DNA of 64,000 nt from G963677445 sp963678275 (GCA_963678275.1 OY782765.1:186001-250000), one strand, 5' to 3'; shown: positions 1 through 9,177, counted from the first letter of the stretch. Made by a program: numbers and translations. Notes: generated by a model from the letters alone, not told the origin.

Positions 1-2
1 CA

Positions 3-308
3 GGAATTTATTTCCTGGTTTGGGGGCTTTCAGGCGAACCGACAACTTTGTGGAACGCTTTTGCTTTTCCTCTTGCCGGTTCTCTTGGAATTATAGCGGT
101 GATATCACCGGGTGGTCTGGGAGTGAGGGAAGGTATAATGACCGGATATTTTACTCTCGCGGGTATGGACACCACACTGGCAGTTACAATTACGGTAATG
201 GCAAGATTATGGTTCCTGCTTGGTGAAATTTTTATTTTCCTGCTTTCACTGATTTTGAAAAAAACTACCAACTGCAAAAAAGTTACAGGTGAAAATGAAA
301 AAACTTAG
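3..308 (+). CDS. Lysylphosphatidylglycerol synthase TM-region / UPF0104 flippase-like protein, C-terminal fragment
   Basis: This frame is open to the left edge, so only about the last 101 residues are present. The conserved PGGLGVREG motif, typical of the MprF/AglD-like transmembrane family (PF03706), sits near residues 38-46 of the fragment. It is followed by two hydrophobic helices and a short charged Lys-rich tail. Members are multi-pass inner-membrane proteins; some are lipid flippases, and many sit in glycan loci as here. The stop overlaps the start of the next gene (GTG at 289 or ATG at 295). The family call is good. The substrate cannot be told from the fragment. Confidence 0.75.
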   Translation, partial: GIYFLVWGLSGEPTTLWNAFAFPLAGSLGIIAVISPGGLGVREGIMTGYFTLAGMDTTLAVTITVMARLWFLLGEIFIFLLSLILKKTTNCKKVTGENEKT

Positions 309-1089
309 AGTACTGGTACTCGGAAACAATTATTCAATAACCACCGCCACTGCTTTCGCGCATCTGCTTTCGATGGAGGAAAAGATTGAAGTCGCCGGCA
401 TTGTTACCGTAAAAGGAGTGATAAAGAAAAAATCATTTGGTCAGTTCCTGAAATACAGTTATGAAAAGGAAGGATTCCGTTACCTGTTTAACAAAGGACT
501 GATGTTGCTCAGAATTAAAATGAGAGCGCTCAGAGCTGAATCAATTCATAAAAATGGCAGCAGGCTTTTTTATTCGCTCGATGAAGTAAGTAAAGTCCAT
601 AAATTCGAAAACATTGTGATCAGTGATATAAACTCAGAATCCTCGGTGAAGATGATTAAGGAACTGAATATTGATGTGATATTTTCGCTGAGCTTTCCAT
701 ATATATTAAAACCACATATAATAGATTTACCCAATCTTGGCAGTATTAATCTTCACAGGTCTTTTCTCCCTAAATACAGGGGATGTAATCCGGTATTCTG
801 GGTGAGAGCGCATAAAGAAAAAAGCACAGGTTTTTCAATTCATTACATTGCCGAGGGGCTGGATTGCGGCGATATCCTTGTTCAGCGGCAGATTGAAATT
901 AACCCGGAAAAAGACCGCAACCTCGATTTGATGCACAAATTCTGTGAACGAATTCCGGGAGCTGTCGATGAAGTTATAGAGAAATTTGCTGAAGGCAGAC
1001 CTGAAGGAATAGCGCAGGATGAGAATGAAGCGACGGCTTTTAAATGTCCCAAGAAAAAAGAGAGAATCAAATACGGGATATGGGACTGA
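289..1089 (+). CDS. Formyltransferase-fold enzyme (Fmt-like), probably sugar-related
   Basis: The 266-residue protein has the N-terminal Fmt fold (Formyl_trans_N), which uses N10-formyl-tetrahydrofolate. The catalytic triad of the family is visible: Asn154 and His156 in SINLHRS, and Asp192 in EGLDCGD. The LPKYRG loop follows the His. It lacks the C-terminal tRNA-binding domain of true methionyl-tRNA formyltransferase, and its place in a glycan cluster suggests formylation of an amino sugar. The start is GTG at 289, or ATG at 295, which gives a more ordinary MKKLRVLVLG beginning. It overlaps the previous gene and is followed after three bases by a PLP enzyme, which could make the amine to be formylated. 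That pairing is inference. Confidence 0.8.
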   Translation: MKMKKLRVLVLGNNYSITTATAFAHLLSMEEKIEVAGIVTVKGVIKKKSFGQFLKYSYEKEGFRYLFNKGLMLLRIKMRALRAESIHKNGSRLFYSLDEVSKVHKFENIVISDINSESSVKMIKELNIDVIFSLSFPYILKPHIIDLPNLGSINLHRSFLPKYRGCNPVFWVRAHKEKSTGFSIHYIAEGLDCGDILVQRQIEINPEKDRNLDLMHKFCERIPGAVDEVIEKFAEGRPEGIAQDENEATAFKCPKKKERIKYGIWD

Positions 1090-1092
1090 TAT

Positions 1093-2166
1093 ATGATCAG
1101 TGAAAAACCTTTTTCCGTATCCTCTTCATTCAGCCTTGCTTTAAACGGAAGAAAAGAGAATCCTTTCGGGGATAAATTGAAATTTATTATGGGCAGGGAT
1201 GCCCTTGAATATAGTCTGGTCGCTGCGGGGATAAATGAAAAAAACAATGTCCTTTTTCCCGCATATACCTGTATTGAACCCCTTGTTCCGTTCTTAAAAC
1301 TTAAATGCCCGATTTATTATTACGATATAAATGATGATCTGAAGCCCGATTTTATTGATCTGAAAAAGACTATAAAAGAGAAAAATATCACACATTTTTT
1401 CTGGATAAATTATTTTGGGCTTATTTTTCCTGAATACAGTTCATTTAAGAAAGAGCTGGAAGGGGAAGTTATTTTTATTGAAGATTGTTCTCATTCTGTT
1501 TTATCGGAAGATTCCGGTAAAACGGGGGATATTGTTTTTGCCAGTTTTCGAAAGGTTCTGCCTGTTCCCGACGGGGGGTACGCGGATGGAAAAATGATTA
1601 ATACTTCACCTAAGTATAAATCATCGGTTATAGCCGCTCTTTCGGCGGGCGCGATACTTATTAAAACCTTAAAAATATTCAAGGATATAAAAGTTAACCG
1701 GACAAAAATAAAATCAGCGGGACATACAAATTATTCCGATATGCCGGTTAATGAAACATTTCTGCCAATGAGCGCTCTTTCCCGGCGGATTCTTGCCCGG
1801 ATTAATTATGAGCAGGAAAAAAAGCAACGTCTTGAAAAATTTGGAATCTGGAAACAATTACTTGCCGATATTCCCCATACATCAATGATCGCGGATCCAG
1901 GTCCCGGCGTAATCCCTTCGGGATACCCGATTCTGATAAAAGACCGTGAAAAGGTTTACGAAGGCCTGAAGAGAAAAGGTATTTATCTTAAAATTGACTG
2001 GGAAGTTCCTGAAGTAATAAATGAGAACAACCGAAACAGCAGGAAAATTGCCCTGAATTCTGTTACCCTGCCTATTCACAGAAACGTCGGCGAAACTGAT
2101 CTTAAAAAAATAAAGGAAGCAATAATCAATATAATCGGCACAGACTGGAGGTTTATTGAAGACTAA
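1093..2166 (+). CDS. DegT/DnrJ/EryC1/StrS-like PLP-dependent enzyme
   Basis: The 357-residue protein has the aminotransferase fold type I layout of the DegT family. A GRDAL segment near residue 35 is followed by a LFPAYTC loop. IEDCSHS carries the cofactor-pyridine Asp (about Asp131), and SFRK contains the probable Schiff-base Lys154. The residues after the lysine (VLPVPDGG) are a little unlike the usual DegT consensus, so transamination of a nucleotide sugar is likely but not certain. It starts three bases after the formyltransferase stop and overlaps the TTG start of the next gene, so the three genes are probably co-transcribed. Together they could build an N-formylated or amide-linked amino sugar. 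Confidence 0.75.
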   Translation: MISEKPFSVSSSFSLALNGRKENPFGDKLKFIMGRDALEYSLVAAGINEKNNVLFPAYTCIEPLVPFLKLKCPIYYYDINDDLKPDFIDLKKTIKEKNITHFFWINYFGLIFPEYSSFKKELEGEVIFIEDCSHSVLSEDSGKTGDIVFASFRKVLPVPDGGYADGKMINTSPKYKSSVIAALSAGAILIKTLKIFKDIKVNRTKIKSAGHTNYSDMPVNETFLPMSALSRRILARINYEQEKKQRLEKFGIWKQLLADIPHTSMIADPGPGVIPSGYPILIKDREKVYEGLKRKGIYLKIDWEVPEVINENNRNSRKIALNSVTLPIHRNVGETDLKKIKEAIINIIGTDWRFIED

Positions 2167-3343
2167 GGTTTTTGTTACGGATGGAATATCACCGGCAACT
2201 CCCTCAATTATCGAATCACTCGCGAAAAATGGTTATGAGGTTTATTGCGGAGAGGAGTTTTACTGGAATGCTTCATTCTTTTCCCGATACCTTAAAAAAG
2301 CGGTTATTTATCCCTCTCCTGAAAAAGAACCGGAAAAATATATTGATTTTCTGCTCGATTATCTGAAATCCAATGATATTCATTATCTTATACCGGTAAG
2401 ATGTCCGTCATTCGAACAGATTATAAAAAATAAAAACAAATTTTTTCCCGATATTAAATTTCTCGCTCCCGAACTTGAAGATTGGCTAAAGGCGGAATTT
2501 AAACATGAAACATTAAAAATCGCTGATCAAATAAATTTCCCGATGCCAAAAACTCTTTTTGATGAGAAACTGGATTATAAGTCAATAGGCGAAAAGCTTG
2601 GAAATGATTTTATTATAAAAGTCAGCCGCTCCAGCGGAGCGCGGGGAATTTTACCTATCCATTCGGAAGAGGACCTTGAGTATCATAAAAAACATCTGAC
2701 CGAGTCGGGCAGTGAGTTTGTTTTCCAGGAATGGATACCGCAGGGTGGAAGATCATTTAACGCTTCTTATCTTTTCGATTTTGACGGCAATGCGCGGACC
2801 GGATTTCTGATGGAGAAAATCAGGCAATATCCGATCAAAGGAGGTTCTACATCTTTCGCGATGGGGATAGAAAATGATGAGCTGCTCTCAATAGGAGAGG
2901 AGTTGTTAAAGGGACTTAACTGGAAAGGAGTGGCGGAGGTTGAATATATCCAGGACCCCCGTGACGGTAAATATAAACTTATGGAGATAAATCCGCGGTT
3001 CTGGAATCCGACTCTGCTCGCTATAAAAGCGGGAATTGATTATCCTAAATATATCATGGATATTTTGACCGGTCATAACGGGGAGATCAATAAAAAATAC
3101 AGAACAGATGTATCTTTCAGTTTTCTCCCTTATGAAATTCTGAACTTTCTTAATTCATTTAAAATCAGTTCCCTCAGGTCATTAATTCCATTCGGTAAAA
3201 ACTTTGATGTTTTTTATAAATTGAATGATATTCCGTTATTTTTCGGGTTCATATTTCAGTCATTCTATTTATTAAAAAAGAAGCGAAGAGAGTTTGTATC
3301 GAGAGACAGTAAAAAACTCTATTCGGGAGATAAAAGTGAATAG
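2156..3343 (+). CDS. ATP-grasp domain ligase (carboxylate-amine ligase family)
   Basis: The 395-residue protein has a pre-ATP-grasp Rossmann-like N-terminus (KVFVTDG) and an ATP-grasp core. The core includes FIIKVSRSSGARG (nucleotide-binding lysine and glycine loop, about residues 155-168) and MEINPRFW (metal-binding Glu and Asn, near 280). A hydrophobic, basic tail at the C-terminus may touch the membrane. Family members join a carboxylate to an amine through an acyl phosphate; in glycan loci they may attach amino acids. The start is TTG, with GGAGG seven bases upstream and an 11-base overlap with the PLP gene. No ATG is well placed. Confidence 0.75.
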   Translation: MKTKVFVTDGISPATPSIIESLAKNGYEVYCGEEFYWNASFFSRYLKKAVIYPSPEKEPEKYIDFLLDYLKSNDIHYLIPVRCPSFEQIIKNKNKFFPDIKFLAPELEDWLKAEFKHETLKIADQINFPMPKTLFDEKLDYKSIGEKLGNDFIIKVSRSSGARGILPIHSEEDLEYHKKHLTESGSEFVFQEWIPQGGRSFNASYLFDFDGNARTGFLMEKIRQYPIKGGSTSFAMGIENDELLSIGEELLKGLNWKGVAEVEYIQDPRDGKYKLMEINPRFWNPTLLAIKAGIDYPKYIMDILTGHNGEINKKYRTDVSFSFLPYEILNFLNSFKISSLRSLIPFGKNFDVFYKLNDIPLFFGFIFQSFYLLKKKRREFVSRDSKKLYSGDKSE

Positions 3344-4661
3344 TATCCTTTCCGGCCTTGAAAAAAATGAAAGGTTATCCCTGCTTGTTATTTTTCTGAC
3401 AGCTTTTCTGATAAGACTGGTTTTTGTTATCTACGCCGACTCATCTGGTGTTTCCGAGGGTTTTGTTGATGATCTGGCTTATATGAAAAAAGCTGAAATT
3501 TTACTGGAAGAGGGACTTTTCAACTGGCAAAATGAAAAAATCAATATGATTGGTCTTCCATTTGTTATGGCCCTGACAATGGGGATTTTCGGAAAACACT
3601 GGATGGCGCTTTTTATTCTCAATTCATTTGTCGGCGCTTTTACATCTGTATTGATATATAAAACCGGAAAGCTGGTATTCAGTTGGAAGGTTGGTTTTGC
3701 CGCGGGTTTATGGAGTTCGATATATATTCTTTTCCTGAAATATACGGCTACAAGTGGAAAAGAACCCTGGATGGTTCTCTTTTTTATGCTTATCCTTTAT
3801 CTTGCCGCGGCTTTCCTGAAAGCGGGTGAAACGGAAAAAAAGAAGAAAATAAAACTGACAGTCTTAACCGGTATTATATATACAATTTTTATCCATTTTG
3901 ACGAGAGATATTTTTCTTATATTCCGCTGATTTTGTTGCTGTTAATTTTTGCTTCCGGCAGTTCAGTAAAGGAGAAACTGAGGTATACTGTCATTTTTGG
4001 AATTATCTTTCTGGCGCTGATGGCTCCCTGGTTAATCAGGAACTACCAGGTGCATGATAAAATTGTTATACTTTCGGACAGGACGGCGCATCTGACTGAT
4101 AAAATTTTCGGATATAAAAAGAAAAATTATACTCTTGGCAATGTTGAAAATATGTGGCATCTTAGTCCCGCCCAGGTTGATTCGGTGATAAATGGTGAAA
4201 AATTTGAGACTGCCGGCGGAATTCCAATTGACGCAAAACAGATTGAAGCGATGAAAAGGGGAAATATCCCTGAAAAATTCAGCAGGCTTGAAAGATATTT
4301 TTCAACATTTGTTGTATTCTGGAAACCAATAGATTTTTATGAAGGATATTCCACATACGGATACAGGTTTGACGGGCGATGGTCGGTTAAACATAACTTA
4401 AGCGTCGGTTTAACCTATGGCCCGGTTCTGTTATTAAGCATATTCGCGCTTATTATTCTATTTCGTAAAAAGCATTATTTTGCTTACTTTGCGTTAGCAA
4501 TTTTCGGCTGGCATACAATAATACATGTTTTATTTATTCCATTTGCCCGAAATCGTTACAGGATTCCGGTGGATGGATTGATTATTATTCTTGGAATGTA
4601 CGGCCTTTTTTATTTAATTGATTACTTAAGGAGAGAGAGGAAGGCGGCGCTTAAAGCCTGA
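3336..4661 (+). CDS. GT39/ArnT-like multi-pass membrane glycosyltransferase
   Basis: The 441-residue membrane protein has about ten hydrophobic helices. The first extracytoplasmic loop carries the acidic pair expected for the GT-C fold (GFVDDLAYMKKAE), as in PMT and ArnT enzymes that use polyprenyl-phosphate sugars. A basic cytoplasmic segment (KAGETEKKKKIKL) and a long outer loop around residues 250-340 fit the family. I chose GTG at 3336 because GGGAG lies six bases upstream. The longer frame from 3294 would overlap the ATP-grasp gene by 50 bases and add a non-hydrophobic leader. It probably transfers a sugar on the outer face of the inner membrane. Confidence 0.7.
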   Translation: MNSILSGLEKNERLSLLVIFLTAFLIRLVFVIYADSSGVSEGFVDDLAYMKKAEILLEEGLFNWQNEKINMIGLPFVMALTMGIFGKHWMALFILNSFVGAFTSVLIYKTGKLVFSWKVGFAAGLWSSIYILFLKYTATSGKEPWMVLFFMLILYLAAAFLKAGETEKKKKIKLTVLTGIIYTIFIHFDERYFSYIPLILLLLIFASGSSVKEKLRYTVIFGIIFLALMAPWLIRNYQVHDKIVILSDRTAHLTDKIFGYKKKNYTLGNVENMWHLSPAQVDSVINGEKFETAGGIPIDAKQIEAMKRGNIPEKFSRLERYFSTFVVFWKPIDFYEGYSTYGYRFDGRWSVKHNLSVGLTYGPVLLLSIFALIILFRKKHYFAYFALAIFGWHTIIHVLFIPFARNRYRIPVDGLIIILGMYGLFYLIDYLRRERKAALKA

Positions 4662-4666
4662 GAGCG

Positions 4667-5587
4667 ATGAGAGTACTTTTTGTAAGCAGCGGAAACAAAC
4701 CCTTCGGGATTGGTATTATTATCAAAAACCAGGGGGAATCTCTCAGGAAAGCAGGAATTGAGGTGGATTATTTCACAATCAGGGGAAAAGGATTAACGGG
4801 ATACTTAAGAAGCATTCCCCTGCTCAGAGAGGTTCTGAAGAAAAAACAATATGATTTAATACATGCTCACTATCTTTTCTCAGCATTAATAGCCGGTTTT
4901 TCGACATCTCTGCCTGTTGTTACGTCACTTATGGGAAGCGAAGCTTATTCGGGAAAACACTGGCATCTGCTTACCCGTTATTTCGCGAAAAAATATTGGT
5001 CAGCGGTCATAGTTAAATCGGAGGTTATCCGGAAAAGATTAAAACTGAATCAGGCGCATGTTATTCCCAATGGAGTTGATTTTGAAAAGTTCAAAATTAT
5101 CAAAAGGGGAGAGGCCCTGAAAAAAACCGGTTTTAATATTAAAAAACATATACTTTTTATTGCCGATCCTGAAAGGAATGAAAAAAACTTTCCTCTGGCG
5201 AAGCAGGCAGTAAACTATCTCGCGGATGATAATGTTGTACTTGAAGTGATAAACAATGTGAAAAATGATCTGATACCTTATTATATGAACGCTGCCGACC
5301 TGCTGATTCTTACATCAACCCGCGAAGGTTCTCCCAATGTGATTAAAGAAGCCCTGTGCTGCAATCTGCCTGTGGTTTCGACTGATGTCGGTGATGTGGC
5401 TGAAATTACGCGCGGAATTGAAGGCGCCTTTATTTCAAATCCGGACGCGGGTGAATTTGCCGGAAAAATTAAGGAAGCTCTTAAATACAAGGGAAGAATG
5501 AAAAGCCGGGAAGCAGTCAAATATCTGGATGAAAAAAACATAAGCGGAAAAATAATTGAGATTTATAAACGCGCAATAAAGAAATAA
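4667..5587 (+). CDS. Glycosyltransferase family 4 (GT-B)
   Basis: This is a 306-residue GT-B glycosyltransferase, shorter than the usual 350-400. The N-terminal half begins MRVLFVSSG, and the acceptor-domain phrase DLIHAHY follows near residue 60. The donor-binding EX7E-type segment lies near residues 216-228 (TREGSPNVIKEALCC) and is followed by PVVSTDVGDV. It closely resembles the enzyme at 11040 in length and in these motifs, so the two are probably paralogues adding different sugars of the same repeat unit. It starts five bases after the GT39-like gene and is probably cytoplasmic or peripherally membrane-bound. Confidence 0.85.
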   Translation: MRVLFVSSGNKPFGIGIIIKNQGESLRKAGIEVDYFTIRGKGLTGYLRSIPLLREVLKKKQYDLIHAHYLFSALIAGFSTSLPVVTSLMGSEAYSGKHWHLLTRYFAKKYWSAVIVKSEVIRKRLKLNQAHVIPNGVDFEKFKIIKRGEALKKTGFNIKKHILFIADPERNEKNFPLAKQAVNYLADDNVVLEVINNVKNDLIPYYMNAADLLILTSTREGSPNVIKEALCCNLPVVSTDVGDVAEITRGIEGAFISNPDAGEFAGKIKEALKYKGRMKSREAVKYLDEKNISGKIIEIYKRAIKK

Positions 5588-5616
5588 AAAATTATTGAAT
5601 AAATAAGCTGAATTTT

Positions 5617-6591
5617 ATGAAAAAAGTATTGATTACCGGGGCAGGCGGTTTTATCGGATCGCACCTGACAGAATTATGTGTGGCAAAAGGTTACCAGGTG
5701 AAAGCTTTTGTGCATTATAACTCAAAAAATTCCTGGGGGTGGCTGGAAAGTTCGGAAATAAAAAAAGAAATTGAAGTTGTGGCGGGTGATGTCCGCGATT
5801 TTGATTCAGTATACCGGGCAATGGAAGGGATGGACCAGGTTTTGCATCTGGCCGCGCTGATAGGCATTCCTTATTCTTATGTTTCACCACAGGCTTATAT
5901 CCGGACAAATATTGAAGGGACCTACAATGTTCTGGAATCTGCCCGGCTGTATAATACACCAAATGTGGTTGTCACATCCACAAGCGAGACCTATGGAACA
6001 GCGCAGTATGTCCCGATAGATGAATCGCATCCCCTGGTCGGGCAATCTCCCTATTCAGCCACAAAAATCGCTGCCGATCAGCTCGCGGTGAGTTATTACC
6101 GCTCTTTTGATCTGCCGGTAAAGATTATGAGGCCCTTTAATACATACGGCCCGCGGCAGTCGGCCAGAGCTGTTATCCCGACTATAATTACCCAGTTGCT
6201 GAGTGGAAAAACAGAACTCAAACTGGGGAATTTACATCCGACGCGCGATCTCACTTTTGTTAAAGATACGGCCCGCGCTTTTCTCGCGGTTGGAGAAAGT
6301 GATAAATTTAATGGTGAATTTGTTAACGCCGGTATGTCGGAAGAGATCACGATTGGCGATCTGGTGAAAATGATCATACGGCTTTCAGGAAAAGACGCCG
6401 TAATTGTTGAAGATCAGGCAAGAATAAGACCAGGGAAAAGTGAAGTGGAAAGGCTTTTCTGCGCGAACAAAAAGCTGATTGAGAATACAAACTGGCGGCC
6501 TGAATACACACTGGAAAGCGGTATATCCGAAACAATATCCTGGCTCGAAAAGAACCTGGATCTCTATAAAGCAGATATTTATAACGTATAA
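5617..6591 (+). CDS. NAD-dependent epimerase/dehydratase (extended SDR)
   Basis: The 324-residue extended SDR has the NAD-binding TGAGGFIG loop at residues 7-14. The Ser/Thr cluster TSTSETYG comes before the catalytic Tyr146-x3-Lys150 (YSATK). The substrate half carries RPFNTYGPRQ and PTRDLTFV, which is typical of nucleotide-sugar 4-epimerases and 4,6-dehydratases. No residues decide between the two reactions. A nucleotidyltransferase follows after ten bases and a second SDR after that, so the three probably make one activated sugar. Confidence 0.85.
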   Translation: MKKVLITGAGGFIGSHLTELCVAKGYQVKAFVHYNSKNSWGWLESSEIKKEIEVVAGDVRDFDSVYRAMEGMDQVLHLAALIGIPYSYVSPQAYIRTNIEGTYNVLESARLYNTPNVVVTSTSETYGTAQYVPIDESHPLVGQSPYSATKIAADQLAVSYYRSFDLPVKIMRPFNTYGPRQSARAVIPTIITQLLSGKTELKLGNLHPTRDLTFVKDTARAFLAVGESDKFNGEFVNAGMSEEITIGDLVKMIIRLSGKDAVIVEDQARIRPGKSEVERLFCANKKLIENTNWRPEYTLESGISETISWLEKNLDLYKADIYNV

Positions 6592-6601
6592 AAGGAACGG
6601 A

Positions 6602-7294
6602 ATGAAAGCTGTATTACTCGCAGGAGGTAAAGGAACCCGGTTAAAACCCTATACAACTAATTTCCCAAAACCTCTAATGCCTATCGGGGACAAACCGATT
6701 CTTGAAATTGTTATTAACAATCTGAAAAAAAGTGGTATTGAAGATGTTATTATTGCCACAGGGCATCTCTCTGAATTGATCAAGGCCTTTTTTAAGGATG
6801 GTAAAGATTTCGGAGTCAACATCGAATACAGCCACGAAGATGAACCGATGGGCACCGCAGGTCCTCTCGGCTTTTTGAAGGAAAAACTGGATGAAACATT
6901 CCTGATAATGAATGGCGATGTGCTTTCAGATCTTAACTTCCTGAAATTTTATGAATATCATAAAAAAAACGGGAATGTGGCGACTATCGGCACCGCCAAA
7001 AGAACGGTGAATATCGATTTTGGTGTTGTCCGTGTTGATGAAGAGAACCGATTCAGCAGTTGGGATGAGAAACCGAATATTGATTATCTTGTCAGCATGG
7101 GAATTTATCTTATGGAACCTGAAGCTCTTGATTTAGTTCCCAGGGGTAAATTTTTTAATCTGCCCGATCTGATTCTCGCTCTTGACGCTTCAGATAAAAA
7201 AGTTTCAGCCTATATTCACAAAGGTTACTGGCTTGATATCGGCCGTCCGGCCGACTATGAAAAAGCCAATGACGATTACGAAAAGGTATTTTAA
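6602..7294 (+). CDS. Sugar-1-phosphate nucleotidyltransferase
   Basis: The 230-residue NTP_transferase protein opens with the pyrophosphorylase signature LLAGGKGTRLKPYT (residues 5-18) and FPKPLMPIGDKP with Lys23. The metal-binding Asp106 is in MNGDVL. It activates a sugar phosphate to an NDP-sugar; the closest named groups are mannose-1-phosphate guanylyltransferase-like and glucose-1-phosphate thymidylyltransferase-like enzymes, and the base used cannot be told. I chose ATG 6602, which follows AAAGGAACGG. The frame is open back to 6479 but that part lies inside the SDR gene. It sits between two SDR genes. Confidence 0.85.
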   Translation: MKAVLLAGGKGTRLKPYTTNFPKPLMPIGDKPILEIVINNLKKSGIEDVIIATGHLSELIKAFFKDGKDFGVNIEYSHEDEPMGTAGPLGFLKEKLDETFLIMNGDVLSDLNFLKFYEYHKKNGNVATIGTAKRTVNIDFGVVRVDEENRFSSWDEKPNIDYLVSMGIYLMEPEALDLVPRGKFFNLPDLILALDASDKKVSAYIHKGYWLDIGRPADYEKANDDYEKVF

Positions 7295-7298
7295 TATT

Positions 7299-8138
7299 AT
7301 GAAAAGAGTCGCAGTTACAGGAAGTTCAGGTTTTGTCGGCAAAATGCTGGTTAAACGATTAAAACAGGATGGCTTTGAAGTAATTGAACTTGATATTGCC
7401 AAAGGAACAGATATAACCGATCTTTCCGGATTAAAGAATGTTCCCCGTTTTGATGTACTGATTCATCTTGCCGCAAAAACATACGTCCCGGGATCTTATA
7501 AAGATCCTCACGGATTTTATTATGTTAATGTCAATGGAACTCTTAACGCTCTCGAACTATGCCGGATATACAACGCGCGGATAATTTTCGCCAGCTCTTA
7601 TGTTTACGGCGTTCCGCAATATATGCCCATTGATGAAAAACATCCCCTTTCAGCCTTTAATCCTTACGCGAGATCAAAGATTGTAGGGGAATCTCTCTGT
7701 GAAGGCTATAACAGGGATTTCGGCGTCCCCGCCACTATTCTCAGGCCATTTAATATCTTTGGCAAAGGTCAGAACAGTCTTTTTCTGATTCCAAAAATAA
7801 TTGAACAGGCAGCCGAGGGAAAGATTAATCTTTTTGATCCGGAACCGAAACGTGATTTTGTTTATATCGACGATGTAATAGACGCCTATATTAAAGCTGT
7901 TCAGTTTGAGAACAAAGAACTTGAGGTATTTAATATCGGGGCAGGAGAAACATTTTCTGTAATGGAGATTGCCAAATTTATTGCCGACAGATTTAATTGC
8001 GAAGAAATCACCTACTCCGACCAGAAAAGGAAAGCTGAAATTTCGGTTACACTGGCAGATATCAGCAAGGCCGCCGACAAACTTAAATGGAAACCGGCAA
8101 AAGGATTTTTTGACCGCCTTGAAGAAATGTTGAAATAA
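7299..8138 (+). CDS. NAD-dependent epimerase/dehydratase (extended SDR)
   Basis: The 279-residue extended SDR has a cofactor loop TGSSGFVG at residues 7-14, the Ser cluster FASSYVYG, and the catalytic Tyr123-x3-Lys127 (YARSK). RPFNIFGKGQ and RDFVYIDDV match nucleotide-sugar epimerases or reductases. It is shorter than its neighbour at 5617, mainly in the N-terminal half. ATG 7299 follows the stop of the nucleotidyltransferase by four bases; a longer frame from 7182 would sit inside that gene. It probably carries out the last reduction or epimerisation of the sugar activated by the gene before it. Confidence 0.8.
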   Translation: MKRVAVTGSSGFVGKMLVKRLKQDGFEVIELDIAKGTDITDLSGLKNVPRFDVLIHLAAKTYVPGSYKDPHGFYYVNVNGTLNALELCRIYNARIIFASSYVYGVPQYMPIDEKHPLSAFNPYARSKIVGESLCEGYNRDFGVPATILRPFNIFGKGQNSLFLIPKIIEQAAEGKINLFDPEPKRDFVYIDDVIDAYIKAVQFENKELEVFNIGAGETFSVMEIAKFIADRFNCEEITYSDQKRKAEISVTLADISKAADKLKWKPAKGFFDRLEEMLK

Positions 8139-8163
8139 TATTTCTTATTAATTTATACTGGTT

Positions 8164-9177
8164 ATGATAACACCCGAAAACATTAAGAACTTTAATGACC
8201 TGAAGATTGATTTCAGTCTTATTGCCACAGACGGTTATCTGAAGAAGAGTTTTAATCTGCTGAAGAATTTTTTTATTAATAACGCGGATGATATTGATTC
8301 TCTTATTATCTGGCATTTCCTGGAGGAGATGAAAGATATCGACCTTTCAGATGAACAATTTTTAAAAATAGCAGGGGATAAAACTTCAGTCGTTTTGGAG
8401 GATTATTTAAAGGCGGAAAACAAAATTTCAGAAAGCCGGGCTATTCCCCTGGCTCAGGAAATTATAGCCGGAGCAAAAGCCCGACTCATAAAAATGGAGC
8501 GGGGAGAGGAAATAATTTTCAAGGCTGAGAGAGAACTCAACGAGTACACTTTAAAACATAATAAAGTTATTACTCCATTCGACCTGAGAATTTATACAGC
8601 TCTTTATAAGCTTACAACAAAAGAGAGCCTGAAGAAAGATATTCTCTCTGAGGTTAAACAGGCTGTCAGGTCAGGTGAGGATGGCTGGTTATCTCTTTAT
8701 AGCGCAGGCGACGAAAAACGTGAAGGCCGGCTGGATGATATCCTTGCTGTGATAAATTCCCTTATATGTTTTTATGAGATGACTAAAGAGGACTCTTTCC
8801 TGGAAAAGGCTAAAGAAACAGCGTTAAGACTGCTATATAAAATTGAACTCAGGCGAAGGTTTATTACATCAGGTTTTAATGCCAGGTGGAAACCGGTGAA
8901 TAAGGAAATATCGCTCGCTTCACATATAATATTATCTGAAATCTGGCGAAGATTTTATATTTATACAGGTGAAAATCAATATTTTAATACAATTTTGAAG
9001 CTTCATGATATGTTCAAATATATCATTGATGATTCTGCCGCCAATGATACTTTGTTAATTCATTTAACCAAAGAGAACAATGCTGATAAAACTTCGGTTT
9101 TTCTCTCTCTTTCTCTGCTTGTTATGGCAATAAGGAATGAGTATTTAATAAAACAAAAACTGACGGAGAGCGCCTGA
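8164..9177 (+). CDS. Uncharacterised helical protein of the glycan locus
   Basis: I do not recognise this 337-residue protein. It has no signal peptide and no membrane helix. It is rich in Glu, Lys and Leu and appears mostly helical. From about residue 120 the pattern of paired helices (for example DILAVINSLICFYEMTKEDSFLEKAKETA, residues about 195-225, abbreviated) recalls alpha/alpha-toroid proteins such as N-glycan epimerases and hydrolases, but no catalytic motif is visible. It ends in an ATGA overlap with the formyltransferase gene, so the two are translationally coupled and probably work on the same sugar. Confidence 0.6.
   Translation: MITPENIKNFNDLKIDFSLIATDGYLKKSFNLLKNFFINNADDIDSLIIWHFLEEMKDIDLSDEQFLKIAGDKTSVVLEDYLKAENKISESRAIPLAQEIIAGAKARLIKMERGEEIIFKAERELNEYTLKHNKVITPFDLRIYTALYKLTTKESLKKDILSEVKQAVRSGEDGWLSLYSAGDEKREGRLDDILAVINSLICFYEMTKEDSFLEKAKETALRLLYKIELRRRFITSGFNARWKPVNKEISLASHIILSEIWRRFYIYTGENQYFNTILKLHDMFKYIIDDSAANDTLLIHLTKENNADKTSVFLSLSLLVMAIRNEYLIKQKLTESA

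Noticed and set aside
3294..3335. Longer start for the GT39-like gene
   Set aside because: It would overlap the ATP-grasp gene by 50 bases. GTG 3336 has a good ribosome site and leads directly into the membrane protein.
6479..6601. N-terminal extension of the nucleotidyltransferase
   Set aside because: It lies within the SDR gene in another frame, and the pyrophosphorylase signature starts right at ATG 6602.
7182..7298. N-terminal extension of the second SDR
   Set aside because: It lies inside the nucleotidyltransferase gene. The NAD-binding loop is at the usual position when ATG 7299 is used.
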